In this document: piece by piece, positions 26,307 through 33,744 of the stretch
Layout of the letters: the number at the start of each line of letters is the position of its first letter
How positions within the stretch are numbered: the first letter of the stretch is position 1
NCBI GenBank assembly: GCA_032052615.1
Contig: DAMBWF010000003.1
Coordinates: forward strand, 1-64,000
From: Pseudomonas_T sp032052615
GTDB lineage: Bacteria > Pseudomonadota > Gammaproteobacteria > Pseudomonadales > Pseudomonadaceae
DNA length: 64,000 nucleotides
Reading direction: 5' to 3'
Notes under the pieces: model-generated
Databases searched by the model: none
What the model was told of the DNA's origin: nothing
The model's input: the letters and a program-made list of their open reading frames with translations, nothing else
Program-made: the position numbers and the translations under genes

Positions 26307-26690
26307 ATGCAAATGAAGATATTACCTGTTGTTCTGCTTGGTTTTTTATCTGTTTTTCAGTCGTCGTTATCCTATGCGGATAATGCCAATGGAAAGAATC
26401 TTTATACACAGCGATGCGCCGTGTGCCATGGCGCCGATATCAAAGGAACAGGGCCGTTGGCGAAAAAAAGCAATCCGCCGACGCCTGACCTGACCACGTC
26501 CGCCTTCAAGAAGCGGCTCAATGAGTATCCGGGTGTGATTGTTTCATCGGTCATTCTTCGCCCGAGTGGAAGCCTGATTCCAAAAACCTTGCGAGAAAAC
26601 AACGTGAAAATTGCTCCGCACGCCTGGAGCATCAACGATCTGCGTGACTTGAATCAGTACATGAGTGAACTCATTACCCGGAAAAGATGA
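26307..26690 (+). CDS. Small secreted c-type cytochrome
   Basis: 127 residues. The signal peptide (about 1-24, MQMKILPVVLLGFLSVFQSSLSYA) directs it to the periplasm. One haem-binding CAVCH (C37, C40, H41) is followed by GADIKGTGPLAKKSNPPTPDLT, typical of short class I mono-haem cytochromes. It likely carries electrons for a periplasmic or membrane oxidoreduction; the partner is unknown. There is no good ribosome site before either of the two closely spaced ATGs (26307 and 26313). It is the first gene of the island cluster, 96 nt before the flavin hydroxylase. Confidence 0.8.
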   Translation: MQMKILPVVLLGFLSVFQSSLSYADNANGKNLYTQRCAVCHGADIKGTGPLAKKSNPPTPDLTTSAFKKRLNEYPGVIVSSVILRPSGSLIPKTLRENNVKIAPHAWSINDLRDLNQYMSELITRKR

Positions 26691-26786
26691 GCAGAAAGAA
26701 AGCCTGCGCGCAAACTGGCAGTCATCAAAACAACTAAAAACTGTCACTGATTCGTCTTAAACCTTATTACACAGAGGGACAAACCC

Positions 26787-27965
26787 ATGCGGACAAAGGT
26801 TGCAATCGTAGGAGCAGGCCCGGCCGGATTGATGTTGGGGCAACTTCTTTCTCTTATGAGTATCGACAATGTCATCGTCGAGAGTCGTCCCAAAGAGTAT
26901 GTAGAAGGCCGTAGTCGCGCAGGTCAGATCACGCCAGCAACGGTGAAGATTCTGACTGAGAGTGGTGTCGGCTCGAGAATTGCGTCTGAAGGCATGGTGC
27001 ATTCTACGTTGCAGTTTCATTATGAGGGCGCGACACGCGAACTGAATTTTGAAGCACTCACCGGTCGTACCGTCACCATCTACGGCCAACAGGAAATCAT
27101 CAAGGATCTGATTGCTGCGCGGTTGAAAACAGACTATCCACTATTATTCGACGCTGCCGATGTGCAGATTCATGGCGCTGACGCCAATACACCTTCAGTG
27201 ACGTTCAAACTCAACGGCGTACAACAGGTGCTCGATTGCAACTTCATCGTCGGTTGTGACGGTTTCCACGGTATTTGTCGCCCACATATCGCTGATTCCC
27301 TCAAGTTTTTCTCGCACGCTTATCCGTTCGCCTGGCTGGCGGTGCTGGCTGAAATGTCGCCCATTTCCCGGGACGTCATCTTCGCCAGCCACGAGTCCGG
27401 GCTCGCGTTGTTCACCATGCGCTCGCCCAGCGTTTCAAGAATCTACCTGCAATGTTCGCCTGACGCACAGGCCGACAATTGGTCTGGCGCGCAAATGTGG
27501 GATCTCTTGCAAGCTCGTATCGAAGGCCGACCCGAGAAAGTCAACGGCGGCGCCGTTATCGAGAAGAGCATTGTCCACTTGAGGAGTTTCGTTGCCGAAA
27601 AGATGCAGAAAGGCAGACTGTTTCTGGCCGGAGATGCCGCACATATCGTGCCGCCGTCTGCCGCCAAGGGGCTTAATCTCGCGGTGTACGATGCCAACAT
27701 TCTTGCTCGCGCTTTCGAGCGGTTTTATGCACACGACAAGGATGACCTGCTGCTGTCCTATTCCGACATTGCCCTGAAGCAGGTGTGGAAGGATGTGCAG
27801 TTTTCCCACGCGATGGTCATGTTGTTTCATCGTTTCGACCACAACGCCGATTTTCATCGGCGACTTCAGACGGCCGAACTCGATCGCATTCTCGGACCTG
27901 GTCCGGCGGCGCAGAATTTCGCAGAACTGTGGGTCGGCAGTCCTCCTTTCGAAGCGTCGATCTGA
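26787..27965 (+). CDS. PobA-like FAD aromatic hydroxylase with altered active site
   Basis: 392 residues, aligned almost end to end (from memory) with p-hydroxybenzoate 3-hydroxylase. It has the FAD-binding GAGPAGLMLGQLL, GRSRAG, VGCDGFHG and AGDAAHIVPPSAAKGLNLAV motifs. Residues equivalent to PobA Arg214 (binds the substrate carboxylate), Arg220 and Tyr222 are kept as R212, R218 and Y220. The two tyrosines that deprotonate the 4-hydroxyl, Tyr201 and Tyr385, are F199 and W382. This suggests a benzoate-type substrate without a 4-OH, for example an aminobenzoate, which would fit the TrpE gene in the same cluster. GAGGGA precedes the ATG. Part of the seven-gene island operon. Confidence 0.85.
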   Translation: MRTKVAIVGAGPAGLMLGQLLSLMSIDNVIVESRPKEYVEGRSRAGQITPATVKILTESGVGSRIASEGMVHSTLQFHYEGATRELNFEALTGRTVTIYGQQEIIKDLIAARLKTDYPLLFDAADVQIHGADANTPSVTFKLNGVQQVLDCNFIVGCDGFHGICRPHIADSLKFFSHAYPFAWLAVLAEMSPISRDVIFASHESGLALFTMRSPSVSRIYLQCSPDAQADNWSGAQMWDLLQARIEGRPEKVNGGAVIEKSIVHLRSFVAEKMQKGRLFLAGDAAHIVPPSAAKGLNLAVYDANILARAFERFYAHDKDDLLLSYSDIALKQVWKDVQFSHAMVMLFHRFDHNADFHRRLQTAELDRILGPGPAAQNFAELWVGSPPFEASI

Positions 27966-28021
27966 ATTGGGATCTGAACCGGACAGCCACCAGGCTACCC
28001 TTCGCAACATGGAATTGTGCA

Positions 28022-28735
28022 ATGGATCAATCAAGGAAGATCCTGATCATCTTGCATCAGGAACATTCTACGGCGGGCCGCGTCGGCCAGCTGTTGGAGC
28101 AACTGGGATTCGAGCTTGACATCCGCAAGCCGCGATTCGGCGAGCCGCTTCCGCAGAACATGCGCGAACACGCCGGGGCGGTGGTTTTCGGCGGTCCCAT
28201 GAGTGCCAATGACAGCGATGCCTACATCCGCGGAGAGATCGACTGGCTGGCCCATCCCCTGAAAGAAGACAAACCGTTTCTTGGGCTTTGTCTGGGGGCG
28301 CAGATGCTGACCCGACACTTGGGGTCGCGGGTCTACGGCCTGGACAACGGCGGCATCGAAGCCGGTTATTACCCTATCACTCCGCTCGCCGCGGCGCACG
28401 AAATCACCGCCGATGCCAGCGCTCCTTTTCCGGATCATGTCTATCAGTGGCATAGCGAGGGCTTCGACTTGCCAACGGGCGCCGTGCAACTGGCGGCGGG
28501 GACAACTTTTCCGGTTCAGGCCTACCGCTATGCCGACAACGCCTACGCGCTGCAATTTCACCCGGAAGTCACTTACGAAACGATTGATCGCTGGTCGTCC
28601 CTTGGCACCGAACGGCTCAAGGCCCCGGGTTCCAGGCCAGCCCACGAACATACCGCGGGCTGGCATCGACATGATTCAGCGGTTGAAGCGTGGATCAAGG
28701 CGTTTCTGCCGAAGTGGATAAGGACCCCCGTCTGA
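28022..28735 (+). CDS. Class I glutamine amidotransferase-like protein (GMP-synthase type)
   Basis: 237 residues forming a lone class I GATase domain. Nucleophile C90 (FLGLCLGAQ) and the H180/E182 pair (LQFHPEVT) complete the catalytic triad. It resembles the GMP-synthase-like single-domain group rather than TrpG, so it is not obviously the ammonia subunit of the TrpE found downstream. Known relatives include plant gamma-glutamyl peptidases that trim glutathione conjugates, which fits the GST gene in this cluster; supplying ammonia is the alternative. The start was placed at MDQSRKI, where conserved sequence begins; the ribosome site is weak. 56 nt after the hydroxylase. Confidence 0.82.
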   Translation: MDQSRKILIILHQEHSTAGRVGQLLEQLGFELDIRKPRFGEPLPQNMREHAGAVVFGGPMSANDSDAYIRGEIDWLAHPLKEDKPFLGLCLGAQMLTRHLGSRVYGLDNGGIEAGYYPITPLAAAHEITADASAPFPDHVYQWHSEGFDLPTGAVQLAAGTTFPVQAYRYADNAYALQFHPEVTYETIDRWSSLGTERLKAPGSRPAHEHTAGWHRHDSAVEAWIKAFLPKWIRTPV

Positions 28736-28807
28736 TCCACCGATAAACGGGCATCAAGACCCCGACGAACGCCTTCAGTCAGGGTGATCTCACGGAGAGA
28801 GTGCAAC

Positions 28808-29413
28808 ATGGATTTTCAGCTCTGGATTTTGTTTTGCGTGGTCTTTCTTTCAGCGGCAATCCTCCCGGGGCCGAATGTCGCGTTCTCTATGGCGCAGGCG
28901 TTGGATCACGGTTTCAAGGAGTCATTTCCTGGGGCCATCGGTTTCGGCCTGGCGAGCGGGGGACATGCCTTTATCGTGCTGTCGGGGCTGGGTTTGCTGG
29001 TCAGCAAAAACCCCGGAATCCTGTTCTGGCTCAAATGGATCGGTGTGGTCTACTTACTCTATCTGGCGCTGAAGTCGTTGCGCTCGCATACACAAGTTGC
29101 CGTGGCCACTTCCAGCAAGTGCACGCCGCTACAAATGTTCACCGGAGCTGTGATCGTTTCATTTACCAATCCCAAGGGCATTCTGACGAACATCATCTTG
29201 TTCCCGACCTTCATCAATAAAGACTTGCCTTATGTCCCGCAGTGCATCGCCTTGATTGCGACCGCCATTGTCATTTCCACATCGGTGTACGCCATGTACA
29301 TGCTCCTGGCCCGGCACGCAGCGAAGATATTCAAGACAAAGCGTCAGATGAGTGTGGTGACGGGCGTTTTGTACATCGGCGTCGCCACTGCAATTGCCAC
29401 GACTATTAAATGA
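28808..29413 (+). CDS. LysE/RhtB-family exporter
   Basis: 201 residues with about six hydrophobic segments and the family N-terminus (FLSAAILPGPNVAFSMAQALDHG, GFGLASGG, LKWIGVVYLLYLALKSLRS). LysE/RhtB proteins export amino acids and small amino-acid-like compounds. Here it is the only transporter in the island cluster, so it probably exports the product or protects the producer. GGAGAGAG precedes the ATG. Confidence 0.88.
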   Translation: MDFQLWILFCVVFLSAAILPGPNVAFSMAQALDHGFKESFPGAIGFGLASGGHAFIVLSGLGLLVSKNPGILFWLKWIGVVYLLYLALKSLRSHTQVAVATSSKCTPLQMFTGAVIVSFTNPKGILTNIILFPTFINKDLPYVPQCIALIATAIVISTSVYAMYMLLARHAAKIFKTKRQMSVVTGVLYIGVATAIATTIK

Positions 29414-29456
29414 ATGTGAGTACCCGGCATTACCCAGCATTCAAGCGAGGTTCGAT

Positions 29457-30251
29457 GTGATTGGCGTATTTGATTTCGGCAGTGGTGGATTGACGGTGAT
29501 GCGTACTCTTGAGTTTGCATTGCCACACGAACACTTTGTCTATCTGGGAGATCATGGCAACCCGCCTTATGGCAACAACGCATCGGGTGATATTTACGAT
29601 CTCACCCTGGCCGCTGTTGCCCGGCTTTTCGAATATGGTTGTTCATTGGTCGTGATCGCCTGTAATACCGCCGTGGCCACCAGTCTGAGCAATTTGAAGC
29701 AGTCATGGCTGCCAGCGTTTTATCCGGATCGAGAGGTGATTGGAGTCGTCACACCGGTAGCCGAAGAGGCGGCAGATGCCGCTGTCGCGAGTGTGGCGGT
29801 TTTTGCCACTCAGCATACGGTGGACTCCAATATTTTTGCCACGGAAATTAACAAACGGAATCCAGCTACAGCGGTGTATCAACAAGTCTGTAACGGTCTC
29901 GCCTTGCTGATTGAGCAAGACGCGCCGACAGAGCGGTTGCGGGTCGAAATACGTAAACACGTCGATGCGCTCTTGGTGAGTACCCCGCAAGTTCCACAGA
30001 TTTGCATATTAGGCTGCACCCATTACCCCCTCGTTGAGCCACTGTGGCGGGCAGAATTGCCGGGCTCGGTGCGGATTCTGTCCCAGTCCCGTGCGTGCGC
30101 TGAAAATCTGACGGAGTATCTGCAAAGCAATCCGCGTTTTTCCAGCGCTAAACCCGGTAGCAACTCGTTCCTTACTACAGGCGATGTTGAAACAGTTTCA
30201 GAGCGCGCCTCTTTGTTCTACGGAGCAAGGGTCGAGTTCTCGAAAATCTGA
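29457..30251 (+). CDS. Glutamate racemase (MurI)-like protein with variant active-site motif
   Basis: 264 residues of the Asp/Glu racemase fold from a GTG start with GAGG six bases before it; homologues begin at the same point (IGVFD). Both catalytic cysteines are present, C69 (IACNTA) and C187 (LGCTHYPL, with H189). The first motif differs: housekeeping MurI has FDSGVGG, here FDFGSGG, replacing the Ser that follows the catalytic Asp by Phe7, and the usual AR before PYG is changed (DHGNPPYG). Retained cysteines argue for proton-transfer chemistry, but on a changed substrate. Its place in a biosynthetic operon argues against a cell-wall role. Confidence 0.82.
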   Translation: MIGVFDFGSGGLTVMRTLEFALPHEHFVYLGDHGNPPYGNNASGDIYDLTLAAVARLFEYGCSLVVIACNTAVATSLSNLKQSWLPAFYPDREVIGVVTPVAEEAADAAVASVAVFATQHTVDSNIFATEINKRNPATAVYQQVCNGLALLIEQDAPTERLRVEIRKHVDALLVSTPQVPQICILGCTHYPLVEPLWRAELPGSVRILSQSRACAENLTEYLQSNPRFSSAKPGSNSFLTTGDVETVSERASLFYGARVEFSKI

Positions 30252-30282
30252 CAGGTAAGTTCTAACAACTCAGGAGCAAGAT

Positions 30283-30900
30283 ATGAAACTGGTTGGCATG
30301 ATGGGATCGCCTTATGTTCGGCGCGTGGCCATTTCGATGCGCCTGATGGACTTGAGCCATGAACACAAGCAGATCTCGGTATTTCGCGACACTGAAGAGT
30401 TTCGCGCCATCAATCCCGTCATCAAGGCACCGACGTTGATTCTCGATGACGGCGAAATGATCACGGACTCTTCGATGGTGATTGATTATCTGGAGTCGCT
30501 GGTCGGCCCGGAACTCAGTTTGCTGCCAAAAGACCCGAAACAGTATCGCAAGGTGCTGTCGCTCATCGGACTAGGCCTGGCCGTGTGTGAGAAAGCGGTG
30601 ACGCTCGAATATGAATACAACAAGCCGAAGGCGTTTCACTATGAACCCTGGCAAACCCGTATTACCGAACAACTGAGTGCCGCGCTGGAACTTCTGGACC
30701 AAGCAGCAGCGAACAAACGCGATGCTCTCTGGCTGGCAGCGGAACAAATATCTCAGGCTGACGTGACGGTAGCCGCCGCCTGGCGTTTCACGCAGTTTCG
30801 TGTGCCGCATCTGGTCGATGTCGAAAAATATGCCGCGCTCGCTGCGTATTCCGAACAGATCGAGAAACTTCCGGCGTTTGCTGCTACGCCGCTCAAATAA
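30283..30900 (+). CDS. Glutathione S-transferase family enzyme of the island cluster
   Basis: 205 residues with a thioredoxin-like N-terminal domain (GMMGSPYVRRVAISMRL with Ser9, NPVIKAPTLILDDG with the cis-Pro, ITDSSMVIDYLE) and a helical C-terminal domain. Ser9 in SPYVRR is in the catalytic position. Its operon position suggests conjugation of glutathione to, or isomerisation or removal from, a pathway intermediate. AGGAG precedes the ATG. It is clearly different from the chromosomal GST at 23.2-23.9 kb. Confidence 0.88.
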   Translation: MKLVGMMGSPYVRRVAISMRLMDLSHEHKQISVFRDTEEFRAINPVIKAPTLILDDGEMITDSSMVIDYLESLVGPELSLLPKDPKQYRKVLSLIGLGLAVCEKAVTLEYEYNKPKAFHYEPWQTRITEQLSAALELLDQAAANKRDALWLAAEQISQADVTVAAAWRFTQFRVPHLVDVEKYAALAAYSEQIEKLPAFAATPLK

Positions 30901-30929
30901 GCGCCGGGTGATGCTCAGGAGACACAGGG

Positions 30930-32474
30930 ATGTTGAGTCTGGAAGATTTTTTTGCGTTCGGTGAAGCCGGGCACACCTATATACCGCTGTGGCAAAGCCT
31001 GCCGTTGCCGGTCGGCGTCGAAGCGCTTTCGCTGTACCAGGCGCTAGCCAATTGCGGGCAGGATTATCTGTTCGAAACCGGGCACTGGCACGACGGTGTG
31101 TTCGAGCAGGCGTATTCAGTGATCGGCTTGCCGTGCAATGAGCGTATTGAACTGGATGAAGGTGTCGTGCGCCGTTACTGCAACGACCAATTGTCGACGC
31201 GGATTGACTGCGAAGATCCACTGGCGGAACTGGCCCGGCTGCAAAGGCACTTTCGCGTACCGGATTGTCCCGGCCTGCCACCGTTCAGCGGTGGGCTGTT
31301 CGGCTACTTCGGGTTCGAAACGACCCGGCTGATTGAGCCACGCCTGCGCCGTGTACCCCGCAAGCCTTCCGGTTTTCATCTCCCTGACGTCTTGCAACTG
31401 ATCAGCACCGATGTAGTGGTGTTCGACCATCGCGAACGGCTGGCCTGGTGCATCGTGCATGAAAGCCCGAAAACGTTGGGCGACTATCAGAGTGGCATGG
31501 ATCGGCTCAATCGTCTGGTTGCCAATGTGCGCCCCCTGTTGGTAGCACCGGCACCTTGCGCGCATGTGGCCGAGGTGACTGTTCCCGCCGCCGAATCTGC
31601 CTTCCCGCAACCTGCGTTCATCGAAGCGGTGGCGCGGATCAAGGACTACATTGCCGCAGGCGATGTAATGCAGGTGGTATTGTCCCAGCGCATGAGCCTG
31701 CCTTTCGAGGAGGACGCCGTGGCGCTGTATCGCTCCCTGTCGGATCTGGGGCAAACACCGTACCGGTACTTGTTGAATCTGGGGGATTGCCAGGTGGTTG
31801 GCGCTTCTCCGGAAATGCTGTTCCGCCAGCAGGAGCAAACGGTGACGACGCGGCCCATGGCCGGCACTCGGCGGCGAGGCAGCGTGGTGGCCGAGGACAA
31901 CCGTCTCAGAGAAGAGCTGCTTGCCGATCCCAAGGAGATCGCCGAACACATGATGCTGGTCGATCTGTCGCGAAACGACCTCGGGCGGTTGGCCAATACA
32001 GGCAGTGTGCAGGTAAGCCAGTTGCTCAAAGTGGAATACTTCTCCCACGTCATGCACATCGTCTCGACGGTCACCGGCCAGATAGCCGACGACGTCAGTG
32101 GTCTGGAACTGCTCAAAAGCATTTTCCCGGCCGGCACGCTCAGCGGCGCATCGAAGGTGCGTGCGCTTGAGACCATCGCCGAACTTGAGCCGCATGCACG
32201 CGGGGTATACGGCGGTGCCATCGGTTATCTGGGCTGGAACGGTCGCGCCGATCTGGCGATCACCATTCGCACCGGGCTGCTCAAGGATGCGCGACTTTAT
32301 GTGCAAGCCGGCGCCGGCGTTGTGCAGGATTCAGTCGCCGAACGCGAGTGGCAGGAAACCATCGAGAAAAGCCAGTTGATGCGGGTTGCGGCGGGCCGCT
32401 GGGCGCTGGCGTCAAAGCCGACTCAAAACGCGATTAGCACATCTGTCCGCGTAACGCGGGCAGGTGACAAGTGA
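30930..32474 (+). CDS. Anthranilate synthase component I (TrpE-like), island paralogue
   Basis: 514 residues of the chorismate-utilising family. It has PFSGGLFGYFGFE, the catalytic block (RPMAGTRRRG, HMMLVDLSRNDLGR), FPAGTLSGASKVRA and RGVYGGAIGYLGWNG. These match TrpE rather than PabB or isochorismate synthase, so the likely product is anthranilate, using ammonia or a TrpG from elsewhere. The tryptophan-sensing LLES motif of feedback-regulated TrpE appears as LFET, so inhibition by tryptophan may be altered. No trpG is adjacent; the only amidotransferase in the cluster is of another type. AGGAG precedes the start. Last gene of the cluster; I see no clear terminator after it. Confidence 0.88.
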   Translation: MLSLEDFFAFGEAGHTYIPLWQSLPLPVGVEALSLYQALANCGQDYLFETGHWHDGVFEQAYSVIGLPCNERIELDEGVVRRYCNDQLSTRIDCEDPLAELARLQRHFRVPDCPGLPPFSGGLFGYFGFETTRLIEPRLRRVPRKPSGFHLPDVLQLISTDVVVFDHRERLAWCIVHESPKTLGDYQSGMDRLNRLVANVRPLLVAPAPCAHVAEVTVPAAESAFPQPAFIEAVARIKDYIAAGDVMQVVLSQRMSLPFEEDAVALYRSLSDLGQTPYRYLLNLGDCQVVGASPEMLFRQQEQTVTTRPMAGTRRRGSVVAEDNRLREELLADPKEIAEHMMLVDLSRNDLGRLANTGSVQVSQLLKVEYFSHVMHIVSTVTGQIADDVSGLELLKSIFPAGTLSGASKVRALETIAELEPHARGVYGGAIGYLGWNGRADLAITIRTGLLKDARLYVQAGAGVVQDSVAEREWQETIEKSQLMRVAAGRWALASKPTQNAISTSVRVTRAGDK

Positions 32475-32574
32475 CGTAAGGCCGGACAAAATGCTAGATA
32501 GTTTTTCTCGAGCGGTGCGGTCTTGGTGTCCTTCCAATTTTTCCCATAATCCATCCGCGCTTCAATCTGAAAGG

Positions 32575-33265
32575 TCAGCTCACCCGTTGAGGTCCACTCA
32601 AACTATGGCCTTCGCAGAGACATAAAATCAGGTTCCCAAGGAGCATCGGGGCGGCGCTTGGGGGCAGGTGGGGGCGGTATCGGATGTTGTCTAAGCGTTC
32701 CACGAGTCGCACGGCTATGGGCTCGTCGTTAACAGTGACAATGGTTTTTCCTTCAGCATGATCTTCCATGCATAACCTTCAGCTTCACCTTCCCTGATCA
32801 GTGCATCAAACAGGATTGCGCAGCGTTCGATCAATAACGAGGAGGTCATTGCATTCAAGACACGCTTGCCTGCGTAATCGAGGTAGCCATCTTTGAGCTT
32901 TGCTGCCTTTGCGCTTTTTAACCACTGACTCACCAGAGCGTGGGACTCGGTCAATTGAGACGGAACTTCAATCATCCGCTGGACTGTAGGTGAGTTTGTC
33001 TTCGCATTATTCGCTGCGGGGAAGGGGCACGGTCGATAACTTGGAATTGAATCACGCCCTCAATAGCAGGGAGCTTGGGTTTGCGTGGTCGCTGCTTTTC
33101 CTGCTTCGCCCAGTAGCCACGGCCAGGGTGAGGGATGCCGACTTTGCGGCAAGCCTTGGTGACAGCAACGTCAGACACACCGATGTCCTGAGCCAATTTG
33201 ACCATCGGCGTTTCCCATAACTTTTCGAACAGTTCCGCAATGGTGAAGGTCACTAATGTGTACAT
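32575..33265 (-). pseudogene. Decayed HTH protein gene of the island
   Basis: Three minus-strand pieces in different frames read as one protein. 33265-32972 carries the HTH part (AELFEKLWETPMVKLAQDIGVSDVAVTKACRKVGIPHPGRGYWAKQEKQ). About 32975-32715 gives a middle helical part (TESHALVSQWLKSAKAAKLKDGYLD). About 32750-32660 continues KTIVTVNDEPIAVRLVERLD. Intact homologues are single proteins of some 250 residues or more found on islands. At least two frameshifts break this copy. Function of the family is unknown; the motif suggests DNA binding. Confidence 0.75.
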
Positions 33266-33657
33266 GCAGTCTGCCGTCCCAATCTATCGCGAGTTTAGGT
33301 CAGCTCGGTCGGAGCGGATGTTAAATTTCAGAGAATTTTGGGCACAAGCAGTCCACATGGCGGGGGGGCCGCTGGTGCTGAAAAGGCATCATCGACTCGG
33401 TCGGCGCGTGCTCGCTCGTGACGAGATGAGCCTGCCGTCCTTCACGGACCGATGCGTCATCGTCATCTCGTAAACTATCGCCTAACTGTCCAGACCGGAC
33501 GCTTCCCGTCCGGTTGGCTATGGATAGAAGGAAATGGCACAGCCCGGAGTCACCCTTCTTGCCCCTTATACTCCCCAAAAACAAGTCCAGAACTAAGTCT
33601 TTTTCTGCTTCGGCAAGAAAGAAACCCTTATTTTTCAAGGGGTCGGACGCCAGATGC

Positions 33658-33678
33658 GAGTCTCGTTTCCCGCTCCAA
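33658..33678 (+). repeat. Right attachment-site repeat
   Basis: Exact copy of the last 21 bases of tRNA-Gly (25057-25077), with no upstream tRNA sequence. It marks the distal end of the island. Confidence 0.9.
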
Positions 33679-33720
33679 TTATGATCTACTGGCTTCCAGT
33701 GGCATCTGTGAATCATTGAA

Positions 33721-33744
33721 AAAGGGCCGAAAGGCCCTTTTTTT
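33721..33744 (+). terminator. Terminator after right att repeat (probable ancestral tRNA terminator)
   Basis: AAAGGGCC-GAAA-GGCCCTTT followed by a T run, 43 nt after the att repeat. Before integration it would have stood directly behind tRNA-Gly. Confidence 0.85.

Larger units (their letters stand above)
25078..33678 (+). mobile_element. 8.6-kb genomic island in tRNA-Gly
   Basis: The segment between the two 21-bp repeats holds an integrase remnant at the tRNA-proximal end, a seven-gene metabolic cluster, and a decayed HTH gene at the far end. Its base composition looks clearly lower in GC than the flanks (judged by eye). No conjugation, phage-structural or replication genes are visible, so it is a non-autonomous or residual island whose cargo is the cluster. 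It cannot excise by its own integrase, which is broken. Confidence 0.88.

Noticed and set aside
28022..28735. Calling the amidotransferase TrpG (partner of the island TrpE)
   Set aside because: Its sequence resembles GMP-synthase-like single domains, not TrpG/PabA; the genes are not adjacent.
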